From Caenorhabditis remanei (Eukaryota; Nematoda; Chromadorea; Rhabditida; Rhabditidae): a DNA stretch of 64,000 nucleotides. The translations under genes and the position numbers were made by a program. Location of the stretch: positions 20,520,587 through 20,584,586 of the forward strand of contig NC_071333.1 in NCBI RefSeq assembly GCF_010183535.1, in the 5' to 3' direction. The notes under the pieces were generated by a model, which was not told the origin of the DNA, did no database searches, and was given only the letters and a program-made list of their open reading frames with translations. Position 1 is the stretch's first letter; each line of letters opens with the position of its first letter. Below are positions 21,950 through 32,225 of this stretch, one piece after another.

Positions 21950-23399
21950 CTACTCAAAATTTTTAATCTTCCCATTCTGCACGAAGACATAACTAATTTA
22001 TCATTGTGTAGCGTTTCTGTTCTCTACAGTCTCTATGCGTAAATTCTTTGGAAAATCCAGTTTTTAGTGAAAAATATCCGAAAACTTAACTGAAGGCGCG
22101 CCATCTTCCTTCATTTTGTGTTCTGGGCCGTTTTTTCTGCTGCTCGCATCCGCCACGTATTCTGTGTGCGTACTTTTGTAAGAGATAATGAAGAGGTGTG
22201 ATTTATTGGAAGATAACCAATTGATAAGAGAGTAAAAGAGATAGTATTGGGAAACGAGGAGAGGCACATTTTACAGATACACGTAGATTTTTGATGTCGT
22301 CAGCATGCTGAAGGGTAAAAATATGAACTCTCGAGATTACATCATTCTATTCTCAACTTAGGATCTCAAATGTCACAATCGTATTGTGAAGAAACAAAGC
22401 TCTGTTCATTATTTCAATTTTCAGAAACGGAATCTTGACACGGATATAACTGAAATTTTGAAAATGATTCAGCCAATTTCGTCATCAGCCCATCTCCCTT
22501 TCTATTCAAGCCATCTCCTTTTGATTCTTCAAAATTTTTTATAAAGCGAAAATTTCCTTCGTCTACTTATATGGCTGACCCAATTCTCGCGACACCTTCT
22601 TTGCTTCCGTTTGTCTTGATATTTCTCCTTTTTCCTATTCTCTTCGATAGTAAATTTGCACCAGATGGCTCTGCCGTCGCCGTCAACACATAGACACACG
22701 CACACACGCATATACATAGGTGTATGGCTGACCATTGCAAATGTTATCAAATGATAATTAGAAGAGAGACACCACCACCCGCTTTCGTTGGTGTTCTTTG
22801 CGTAACGAGCTATAAGGGACGAAATATGAACGGGGGTTGTTGAATATAAAAAGAGAAAAAACCTAGATTTAATGAAAGAATAGAGAAGATGAAGATTCCA
22901 ATCCTGGTGTCAAAAAAAAAAAGAGTCTCACTAAGCCCTGTCGAATCCTTCAACTTTAAAAATTGCATTGTGAACTTTCAAGATATTCAGTGAATATTCG
23001 AATTTCAAAAATGGATGGAGTTAACGGGAAATTTGAGACTGAAAAAATGTGTACAATTTTGATGATTTGGTAAATAGCAAGTTTCTGTTATCTTCTCCCA
23101 CTTCTGAGATATTCTCTTCTTCAAATTTCAGTCACATTCTTGGTGAGTATTATATTGTGGCATCTGTGTGCCTTCTCTTCAAAAGATAGGTAAACACGAC
23201 AACGGTGCCCAGAGGCAAGAAGGAGGAGGGACAAGTGACGTATAACACAGAAATCGCGCCCCGTTGAACAAACGGGGAAACATAGAGTGTGCACTGGCAA
23301 TGCCAACACATTTTACTTACATGTAACCACTCTATCCCTCCGATGAGCTACTGAATGCCTCGTCCCCTATTTATTCTTTGATTTTTATTGAATTCTAAT
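21950..23399 (+). repeat. Upstream module of array locus 4 (diverged)
   Basis: It retains landmarks of the long modules: a CTTCCCATTCTGCACGAAGAC segment (21966), GAAGGCGCGCCATCTTCCTT (22094), a GCACCAGATGGCTCTGCCGTC stretch (22658), GAGGAGGGACAAGTGACGT (23223), and GAGCTACTGAATGCCTCG (23346). The upstream ORF is at 23355-23381. Divergence is clearly greater than between modules 1 and 2. This part of the array lies beyond the fold-back insertion. Confidence 0.6.
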
Positions 23400-23959
23400 A
23401 TGGTGAGTGCTTTTAATTAATTTTTTAGACTTTCATGAAATTTCCACCAATATAGTTTGTTCGCAATTTTGTTCTCGAATTATCGATTTTTGGAAAATTA
23501 CTGAAGAAGTATAACACCTGATCACAATGATAGTTTAGGTGGAATACAACTAAAACAATGTTCTCAATTTCATCAAGAAATTTACAGATAAGTTTCATTC
23601 AAGAAAAGTAATTTAATTTTTTGATTTAATTTTCAGACTTAAATGAATATCTGTTCAACCTGGAAGAAGGAGAGGCCACGCCGCAGGTGGCGAAGAAGCC
23701 GTGCAACTCGACAAATTTTTACCAAAACCAAAGGCCGGCAAGGAGAGGGAGTAAGTGTCAAGATGAAAAACAATTGTATCTCATTACTTTAATTTCAGAC
23801 CCAAACTGGACGACCAAGTCGACGAGCTCCAAGAAGAAGTGGGAAGAAGCATGGAAGGAGGCCCGACGGCAACAAGACCTCCAAGTGAGGAGCAGCCTCA
23901 TCGTCTTCAGGGCGGACATGGAGGCAGGACGGGTCAAAACGGAGCGGATAATAAATTAA
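23400..23959 (+). CDS. Array gene 4: short basic/acidic protein, first exon uncertain
   Basis: The leader ATG 23400-23402 abuts GTGAGT. Two coding exons follow, 23637-23750 and 23799-23959, joined in frame. They encode DLNEYLFNLEEGEATPQVAK...NFYQNQRPARRG, then a Lys/Arg/Glu-rich C-terminus ending VKTERIIN. This aligns with exons 3 and 4 of gene 2. Direct joining of ATG to 23637 gives a stop after one codon, so an intervening exon must be missing, unrecognised or lost. The short 3' end and AATAAA (24009) resemble those of genes 5 and 6. Function unknown. Confidence 0.45.
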
Positions 23960-24484
23960 TTAAATTGCGTGTTATATATTTTTTGTTGTTCGTTAAATTT
24001 TCTTTCGAATAAATAGTTTTTTTTTCCAAAAACTGGTTTTAGCTTTCTAGCACAGCAGAAAAAAGACGAGCATTTTAGGTATTTCAGAGAACTTCTACTT
24101 TTCAGAAACACCATAACTAAAGTTTCATCTGTGACTTTATAATTCAGAATCAACTTCACATTTTCTATTTCGGAACCATGGTCAGAAAAAACCAAGAAAA
24201 ATCGGCCGTTTTCTCAAGAATCCTCCCCTCCATTTTTTGTATTTCACAATTTTTTGGATAGTTTTCAAAAAATTTGTGAGAAAGTGTCTGAAAATGTAAA
24301 ATAAAAACTGAAATTCTGACATTTTCAGAGTTACCGAGCAAAACCCAAAAAATTGGCAGTTTTCTTGAAAATCCTCAATTCCTTTCTTTGCCTTTCACAA
24401 TTTTTCAAATGATTTTCGAACAATTTCTGAGAAAATGTATGAAAATAAAGAAAAAAGCTGAAATCGTGCAAGTTTCTACTGAAG

Positions 24485-25847
24485 ATGTTCTATCTCCCGT
24501 TCCTCCATGAAAACCAAACCAATTTTTTTGATTGATGTTTCAAAAAGAAGCTCTTCATTTGTAAGCTGAAAAAAATCTAGAAAACCTCCGATTTTGTCTG
24601 AAAAACGGCCGACAATTGATTTTCGATGCGAGAGAGTATGTAGAGAAAGGAGAGTTTCTCTGACGACAAACAGTAAAAACCGCGCGAAATCAAACAGGCT
24701 TCTTTGAGACAGTCGTTTGGGTGGTGATGAATCTCTGCTGCTGTTGTTTGTTTGCCACGTCGTTCAATAATTATGTTTAGAACCATCATATTCAATTTTT
24801 TTTTCATTCCAGCTACTCTGAGATCTGAAACTTTCAATCTGTTCCAACCGCGCATTCGCATGACCTTTTCTTCTTTTTGCCTCTATACACAGAACACCAA
24901 GAACGTTCTGATTGTGCCTCGCATTCGCCAAGTCAGTCATCCAACGTTGTGTCCCGTGTGTGTATTCCAATGAGAAGGAATAGAGAGGTCACTGCTCAGA
25001 TGCCACTGCTTGTGTTCGCCACGTCAGTGTGTATGTTTTAGAGAGATTGAATGGAGAGGTGTGTTGTATTGGAAGAGAAGAAATTGGTGAGAGAAAAAAT
25101 GGGAATAGTATTGGGAAACGAAGAGGCGTATGAAACAAATACACGTCATTTTGAATAACTGGCAGCAAATATGGGATGTGTGCAGATCGAGAAAATTTTG
25201 GCGTAGCCAGATAGATACAAAATTTGGACAAGGTACACAATTTCAAGATTACTGGTTCATTAGAGCTTATGAAATCGTTGGCAAAATTGGGATAGGAACA
25301 TTATGGATTCCTGGGACACAATTTTGTTGAGAAAAAAAAGAGATCCACAGAAGACTCGCAGGGGCGTATCTCGTTCCCCGAAGTAATTATCAAAAATCTG
25401 CAAACTGACAACATATAGCTTAATATTCATCAAATATTCCATCAGTTAAAAACATTTTTATATATTTGAAGACGGTCGAGATAGGGTGCTCCACACTTTT
25501 GATAACGGATGCTTCTCTATTACTAGGTTTACGGTAGGTATGTCTATCGTGTTTGTCTATAGATATTTATCGTGTGCATCAAGAAATTTCATTGCCATTC
25601 GTTCGTAGTAAGTATTATAATGTGACATCTGTGTTTATGCTCTAGTACATAATATTTATAAACGCGACGAAGGCGCGCTCGACCCGAGAAGGAGGAGGGG
25701 CAAGTGACGTATAACTCAGAAAACGTGCTCCACTGAACAAACACGCGAAAAGGGGAATTCGTCAGTTATACGAACACTTTACTCTCTAAGATGAGCTACT
25801 GAATGCCTCGTCGCCTATTTTTATTATGATTTTTATTGAATTCTAAT
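24485..25847 (+). repeat. Upstream module of array locus 5 (diverged)
   Basis: It opens with AGATGTTCTATCTCCCGTTC (24484) and keeps the GAGAAGGAATAGAGAGGTC (24971) and GAACATTATGGATTCCTGGG-type (25296) segments. It also keeps ATATTTATAAACGCGACGAAG (25648), GGCAAGTGACGTATAAC (25699) and GAGCTACTGAATGCCTCG (25794). The small upstream ORF is at 25803-25829. It is arranged like the other modules but about 0.8 kb shorter than modules 1 and 2. Confidence 0.6.
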
Positions 25848-26526
25848 ATGGTGAGTGTTTTTATGCATTTTCTTGAAATTTTGCGCACATCAATATAATT
25901 TGATCGGAATTATATTTTCGAATTTTTTTTTAAAAACACTTTTAAAAGTGAAAATTGCCAGTGTTACTCTCAACTTTTTGAATTACAATGATTGTCTCAG
26001 TAGAATTCAACTGAAACTTCGTGATTGCAATCAATTAAATTCCCGTGTCATTATCTCCATTTTGACAAATTACACGTAGCTAGGCAATTCAATATAGGAT
26101 CTAGACTCAAAAACTGAACCTATAACAATTAATATATATAATTCAGATCATCCTCAAACTCATCCAGCGGTCTTCCATCAGCGAATATGAGGCGGACAAG
26201 CAAACTTCGGACCAAGTCATGAAGAAAAAAGACGAATACATCAAGAGATGAGAAACATGAGTGACAAACTCAACGAATATGAGGTCGACAAGAAGATTGC
26301 GGAACAAATTATGAAGATGAAAGACGACTACATCAAGGAGTTGTCTGCCGAAGTGGAGAGGCTCAAAATGGCACACGCCAGGATTATCCCACCTGCCACC
26401 AACACCGAAACGACACCACCAGCTCTCCCATCCACTTGGACACAAACCATTCCGCCAACTTCCCCCACATCCATCCCATCCACTTCATCTGCATCACCTA
26501 AATTACGGGTTATACGTTTTTTGTAG
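25848..26526 (+). pseudogene. Array gene 5: coiled-coil gene with frameshift and internal duplication
   Basis: ATG 25848-25850 abuts GTGAGT and splices in frame to 26147, reading IILKLIQRSSISEYEADKQ...KKKDEYIKR. A TGA stop comes at 26249-26251. A second frame starts at the overlapping ATG 26248. It repeats the same motif (EYEVDKKIAEQIMKMKDDYI), continues as a coiled coil (ELSAEVERLK) and then a Pro/Thr/Ser-rich tail, like gene 1. The motif is thus an internal duplication of about 95 bases, with a one-base slip at the junction. It could be a pseudogene or two overlapping short products. Confidence 0.5.
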
Positions 26527-26869
26527 TTTGTTAAATTTTCTTTTGAATAAATTGTTTTTTCCAAAAACTGGTTTTAGTTTTCTAGCACACCAGAAAAAAG
26601 ACGAACATTTCAGGTATTTCAGAGAATTTCTGCATTTCAGAAACGCCATAACTAAAGTTTCATCTGGGATTTTATAATTCAGAATCAACTTTAGATATTC
26701 TATTTTGGAACCATGGCCAGCAAAAACCAAAAAAAAAATCGGCCGTTTTCTCGAGAATCCTCCACCCCTTTTTTTGTATTTAAAAAATTTTCGGATAGTT
26801 TTCAAAAAATTTGTAAAAAAAGTGTCTGAAAATGAAGAATAAAAAGCTGAAATGGTGCAAATATCTACA

Positions 26870-27587
26870 TAAATGTTCTAACTCCCGTTAGTCGATGAAT
26901 ACAGAACCAATTTCTTTGATTGATGTTTCAAAAAGAAGCACTTTGCGTCCGCTTCAATTTTTCTGCAAAAGATTACTAAAAATCTCCAAATCTGTCTGGC
27001 TGAAATTTTGATTTTTTCAGCTTTTTTGCAGAAAAACCTGAACAATTGGCAGTATTCTCAAGAATTGTCGACTCCATTCATTTTATTTCATAATTTTTTC
27101 CAATTTTTTGGTTAGTTTTCGAGAAGCTTGTTTGAAAGTGTCTGAAAATGAAGAATAAAAAGCTGAAATGCTGCAAATTTCTACTCAAAATGTTCTTTTT
27201 CCTGTTCCTCCATGAAGACAAAATCAATTTTCTTGATTGATATAACAAAGTGAATTTCTTTATGTGCTCTACAATCTCTACGCAAACAATCTCCGAGAAA
27301 CGGTGTTGAAAATTGTTGGTATCAATGATTAAGTCATTTTTTCTACACAGTAATGTCCATTCCGAATTTTCCGCATATATGTAATTCAGTATAGGATTTT
27401 TTCGCGATTTAAAGTAAATCGGAAACTGTCTGGTTAGCGATGAAACCCGAAAGTGTTAGTCTATAATTGATATTACCTCGCCACTTTCAATTTTGTTGTG
27501 CTCTTTCTCTAATTTCTCAACACCAGATCATAATCCTGATAAGTCACTACATCATTCGTCACCTAGTTTTTTATTTTCCATTTTCAG
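26870..27587 (+). repeat. Partial upstream modules of array locus 6
   Basis: Two successive copies of the distal landmark appear (about 26873 TGTTCTAACTCCCGTTAG; about 27190 TGTTCTTTTTCCTGTTCCTCC). Each is preceded by the 'TTGGCAGTTTTC/TTGGCAGTATTC' segment. The proximal part with GAGCTACTGAATGCC and the ATG-GTGAGT leader is missing, so locus 6 may lack its own start. Confidence 0.5.
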
Positions 27588-28388
27588 CTCGCAACGATTG
27601 TGGAGGAAGAGCCCAAACTTCACGAGCCTGGCCATACCAGCCATCTCAGCCGACTGAGGAGCACTTTGCCAGTAAGTTTTTAATAAACTCTTTTTTCTCA
27701 TAATAAGTTATTGAAAATCTTTATTTTAGTTTGGTGCCAAAACTTGCGCACAATGCGTGACGAGAGGGAAGCCCAAGTGGCGGAACAAGTGTACAGCCGT
27801 CAGGGAGTTAAAAGCCAAAAGGTAAGTACGTTTTTTAGACATGTTTGGTCACCTCCGGAGTTGTAACCAGCTTTAATGGCGTTTCGCGACACCTCAATAA
27901 ACACTTTAATATTTTAAAAGGAATCTAAGCTCTTGTCAGAACTGGAATTAAACTCAGGGTTGAGTTTTCTGTTGATGAAAAGGGTTTTGAAAAGCGAATA
28001 CTAAAGGTTTACAAAAAAACAGAAGTTCTTTTCGACCGGCCATCAAAGGTCCCAATCCTTCCATGCTCCAAAAACAATTTTTAGCTCTAATTTTAAAGTT
28101 ATTGAGTTAAAAAGCGCTTATTAACAAAACAATTTCATACAAGAGACCAGATTTAGATCTAGAATTTCTTCTCCCTTTAAAACTACCCAGATTATAACAA
28201 CTTTATTTTAGAAATGAATGTGAGATACATCAACCGAGAAGCAGACCATTGCGGTATGATGCATTGAAATGTATGCTCTAGTCGATGAGTGTTGAGAAGA
28301 GGTGAGGGTTTGCAAATCTTAATAAAGTTTTTGTCAAAGAAGTCAAAAAACTTTAAATTTTTTCTTAAATGAGGTGTTTCAGACATGA
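27588..28388 (+). pseudogene. Array gene 6: partial, no start codon found
   Basis: Exons 27588-27671 and 27730-27821 have good TTTTCAG/GTAAGT borders. They join in the frame RNDCGGRAQTSRAW... then IWCQNLRTMRDEREAQVAEQ, comparable to the C-terminal exons of genes 2 and 4. The next likely acceptor (28382) leads to a stop after one codon. A 3' region with GAGTTATATATTTTTGTAG and AATAAAT (28535) matches the 3' ends of genes 4 and 5. No ATG leader precedes it. I interpret it as a 5'-incomplete member. Confidence 0.45.
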
Positions 28389-28689
28389 AATCCACACTCA
28401 CCTGCCAAGCCTCCGTGCCATCAATACCGTTCTTCCAAATACCATCGAAGCAGTGGGAATCATAAATGTATTTTTTATAAATTAATTCACTTTCGAGTTA
28501 TATATTTTTGTAGTTTGTCAAAAATACATTTGAATAAATAATTTTTCTTAAATACTGTTTTCAGCTTTTTAGCACATCAAAGACAGACCAACACTTTAGA
28601 TATTTCAGAGAATTTTTAAATTTTTGAACCATCATAACTTTGGTTTCATCAGAAACTTTGTAATTCAGAATTAATTAAAAACCTTCTTA

Positions 28690-30602
28690 TATAACGCGTT
28701 CTCTGTAAGACTCGAGCATCGTCATAGTACATAGGGGCCTAGAGTCTGTAAAGAAGTTAGGGCTTGCATTTTTATACAAACATGTACTACGGGTCTCTAG
28801 TAAACCATATACACAATATTGGCTCCCGGCTCGCAGGTACGGTAGTACGGTAGGTGCTCAAAAATGCAAAAATGAAAATTTTTCAATTATGTCGTAGAAA
28901 GCTGAAATTTTTACCATGTTTCATAGGTGTAAAATAAAGTATTTCCACAAAGTTTCAAAACATGATTCAAAAAATTCGCCGAGTTATAAGAAAAAATCAT
29001 CACTTTTTTTAGAATTTTTAGAATTAAATTGAAAAAAAAGTGCCACTTTTGAAATAACATGTCTGAGGATTTTTTTGTTTTAAATGAACCACTCAAAGTC
29101 CTTTTTAAAAAACAAGACTTCGCCCTATATCATCGATTCCCAACAGTCGAAAAGTGACAACGTTGAAAACTAAAAAAATCGAATTTTTGAATTTTTTGTT
29201 TTTCTCATCAGAAATGAATAGTCCATGTTTTTTTGAGTATTTTTTGTATTGACCCTTTTAAATTTTCTTTACATTATCATACTAAGAAATTACAATTTTT
29301 GAAAAAAAAAATTTTTGATGATTTTTTATGGGAAAAATTTTTTTTCAAAAAAGTATAAAACTCATAATTTATTGCACAATTATTGTTTTAAATACCAGAA
29401 ACTATTGTTTTAACACCGTTAAAGTGTTTTTATAACAACTATGGATAAGAGCAACTCGAATCACAACGACCCCGAATCAGAACTGCTCTGTGCCATTGGG
29501 TGTTCGAATATTAAACGTGTTTCTTTATTATTTTTCTTATTCATGATGTTTCATTCTTTTCCCGATTTATCTTTGACTTTTGTTCACTTTCTTTTTTGGC
29601 GGAAGGCTCGGTGCACCGATCGGTGGAGATGGAAAAAATTCGATGACTCGGAAGAGGTCTATGATGAGAACGGTGGAGAAAATAGTGGTTTCCAAAACCC
29701 TATTAATTAAACTAAACAAGACAACCAACGATAGATTTGAATCTTAAATACTTTCTTCAAATTTGGTTCTTTTTTTCAAATAAACGAATCAACAAATTCC
29801 AAAATTTTTTGGTGATTCGGGGTCGTTGTGATTCGAGTTGCTCTAATCCATAGTTGTTATAAAAACACTTTAACGGTGTTAAAACAATAGTTTCTGGTAT
29901 TTAAAACAATAATTTTGCAATAAATTATGAGTTTTATACTTTTTTGAAAAAAAAATTTTTCCCATAAAAAATCATCAAAAAATTTTTTTTTCAAAAATTG
30001 TAATTTCTTAGTATGATAATGTAAAGAAAATTTAAAAGGGTCAATACAAAAAATACTCAAAAAAACATGGACTATTCATTTCTGAAGAGAAAAACAAAAA
30101 ATTCAAAAATTCGATTTTTTTAGTTTTCAACGTTGTCACTTTTCGACTGTTGGGAATCGATGATATAGGGCGAAGTCTTGTTTTTTAAAAAGGACTTTGA
30201 GTGGTTCATTTAAAACAAAAAAATCCTCAGACATGTTATTTCAAAAGTGGCACTTTTTTTTCAATTTAATTCTAAAAATTCTAAAAAAGTGATGATTTTT
30301 TCTTATAACTCGGCGAATTTTTTGAATCATGTTTTGAAACTTTGTGGAAATACTTTATTTTACACCTATGAAACATGGTAAAAATTTCAGCTTTCTACGA
30401 CATAATTGAAAAATTTTCATTTTTGCATTTTTGAGCACCTACCGTACTACCGTACCTGCGAGCCGGGAGCCAATATTGTGGATTTGGGTTACTAGAGACC
30501 CATAGTACATGTTTGTATAAAAATGCAAGCCCTAACTTCTTTACAGACTCTAGGCCCCTATGTACTATGACGATGCTCGAGTCTTACAGAGAACGCGTTA
30601 TA
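28690..30602. mobile_element. 1.9-kb fold-back element, copy 1 (full length)
   Basis: It begins TATAACGCGTTCTCTGTAAG and ends with the inverse, so TA or TATA is probably the target duplication. The arms (28690 to about 29482 and about 29811 to 30602) are nearly identical and inverted. The 330-base spacer holds most of an 89-codon frame. A near-identical copy lies at 32226-34109 and a truncated one at 47816-49254. No transposase is encoded, so mobility would depend on an enzyme supplied elsewhere. Confidence 0.8.
29441..29710 (+). CDS. 89-codon ORF in the fold-back spacer (three identical copies)
   Basis: The frame starts within the left arm (MDKSNSNHNDPESE), crosses a hydrophobic stretch (LLFFLFMMFHSFPDL) and ends in an acidic, Gly/Asn-rich tail (DENGGENSGFQNPIN). 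AATAAA lies soon after it. The same 89 residues are encoded at 32978-33247 and 48121-48390. Identity across copies may only reflect recent transposition. Alternatively the spacer may hold a captured gene piece, because it contains GTGTTTC and TTTTTGGCGG segments that look intron-like. No domain is recognised. Confidence 0.3.
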   Translation: MDKSNSNHNDPESELLCAIGCSNIKRVSLLFFLFMMFHSFPDLSLTFVHFLFWRKARCTDRWRWKKFDDSEEVYDENGGENSGFQNPIN

Positions 30603-30672
30603 TTTTTTCAAAAGAAGTTGACAAATAGCAAGAGTAATACGAATATTATTAATGATTTGAGTTAAGTTTACT

Positions 30673-32055
30673 TTGAGCGTTTTGCTCGATACTAAATCAT
30701 TCTTTCAGATTTATGAAGAAGTCAAAGAAGAACTCAGACTGCAAGGTTTCTGCTGCGGAGAGTATCATCCATATTCGCTCACTGTGATTAGTTGTGAAGG
30801 AGACGAAGCTTGCGGAATCAAACCAGATGATACATTCTTCTCGACTACAGTTGACGAAGAGGAATACTGTTTTTGTCCTGCTCATTATAATCAAGACAAG
30901 AATCAAACAAGTGTGAAGACGAAGGACGGTTACGAATGTCTGAAGGAAAATTTTGTGAAAAAAGTGAACAATGAAGTAGAAAGCGAGAAAATTGTAGAAT
31001 GCGACAAGTGCAAGAAGTTTTGGCACGAAGCATGCCGGTATTCCAGTGAATCTGCTAATCAATCGAATTGCGATTGCAGTAATGTGGAGATTGGCTTCAA
31101 GTACATGCCGCTTACTCATTTTTCGAATTATTTAGAAAACAAAATTATGGATATCAAAGGAGCCTTTGGATTACATGTCCGAGTCATTCGAATCAAGAGA
31201 GAAACAGTACGGATTGGGGAACACGCTATGCGAAAAATCTATAAAAGCGCAAAAGGACCATATGTTTCGTACACGAAGAAAAAAGTGATGGTTTTCCAGA
31301 AACAAGATAAGGCTTATGTAAATTTTATGACTTTCACTGTAAAAAAGTTCGATCACGGCTGGACCGTTTTGAATTATTTGGATTCTGTGCAATATTTGGA
31401 AACGGATCCGCTAAACTTGAGAAGTATGATCTACAAACAAGTGATCTACGCTTATTTTGACTATGCGAAGTCCATCGGATTTCATTATGCTCACATTTGG
31501 GCGAATGCGCCCGAGAAGGACGGAGACTTCTTTTTCAATGTCCACCCGGAGTCACAGCGGTGGTTGGAGCAGTACTGGTTGCAGAAATGGTATTGGGACA
31601 TGCTGGTCTCAGGAGCGCTTAGTTTGGATATTTGGACGTTTGGTACCGAAATCGATTTCTCCAGCGCAGAAACCCTGGAAGAACTTCACCAGTCTCTTAT
31701 TTTCTCTAGTTACTGGATGAGTGTTTTGGAGGAAATTCTATCTGAGGAGAGCAACAAGAGGATAGACGTGAAAAAACTCAAGAAGGTTCTCTCAGATCGT
31801 CATAAACAGAACGAAGGTTCACTTTTTTATATTGATTTGATTCGAAAACCTTGGGAGCAAAAGTTGGAGATTCATGACCAGGACGAGGAAATGAAGTGCT
31901 CGATCGCCGAGAGTCGCGAAAAATGGCTTAACTGCCAATTTGAAAACAATCTGCAGTTTGGAACGAAACGACGTGCAATTCATGCATCCACTCGTTTGAT
32001 TCAATTGGTGAATTTGGATCGGGATGAGCGCGAAGTACAATATATTTACGGATGA
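30673..32055 (+). CDS. CBP/p300-type histone acetyltransferase domain gene, 5'-truncated
   Basis: One uninterrupted frame of about 460 codons matches the middle of CBP/p300. It covers the end of the bromodomain-proximal helix with LQGFCCG (residues 24-30), a RING/PHD-like cysteine cluster (YCFCPAH; IVECDKCKKFWHEAC at 107-121), and the KAT11 acetyltransferase core. Key p300 positions are kept: YLDS (235-238, as D1399/S1400), HIW (274-276, as W1436) and WY (306-307, as Y1467). The C-terminus aligns to the end of the domain. TAZ, KIX and bromodomain regions are absent. The frame has no ATG until residue 145 and an in-frame stop upstream (30658). A TTTCAG at 30703-30708 would allow splicing from a lost exon. 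Fold-back elements lie within 75 bp upstream and 175 bp downstream. AATAAA is present near 32074. Confidence 0.75.
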   Translation: MSVLLDTKSFFQIYEEVKEELRLQGFCCGEYHPYSLTVISCEGDEACGIKPDDTFFSTTVDEEEYCFCPAHYNQDKNQTSVKTKDGYECLKENFVKKVNNEVESEKIVECDKCKKFWHEACRYSSESANQSNCDCSNVEIGFKYMPLTHFSNYLENKIMDIKGAFGLHVRVIRIKRETVRIGEHAMRKIYKSAKGPYVSYTKKKVMVFQKQDKAYVNFMTFTVKKFDHGWTVLNYLDSVQYLETDPLNLRSMIYKQVIYAYFDYAKSIGFHYAHIWANAPEKDGDFFFNVHPESQRWLEQYWLQKWYWDMLVSGALSLDIWTFGTEIDFSSAETLEELHQSLIFSSYWMSVLEEILSEESNKRIDVKKLKKVLSDRHKQNEGSLFYIDLIRKPWEQKLEIHDQDEEMKCSIAESREKWLNCQFENNLQFGTKRRAIHASTRLIQLVNLDRDEREVQYIYG

Positions 32056-32225
32056 CATTCTAAATGGAATTAAATAAAATGAAAAACAGTTGTTTGAATA
32101 AATTTGTATTTTTTAAAGTATTTTTTTCTAAGAAACTAGGTCTAATTACATAATCCGAAGGGAATAAAAAGAATCGGAACACGGAGCTAAAAATAAAAAG
32201 GCTAAAATAAACTTGAAAGAGACGA

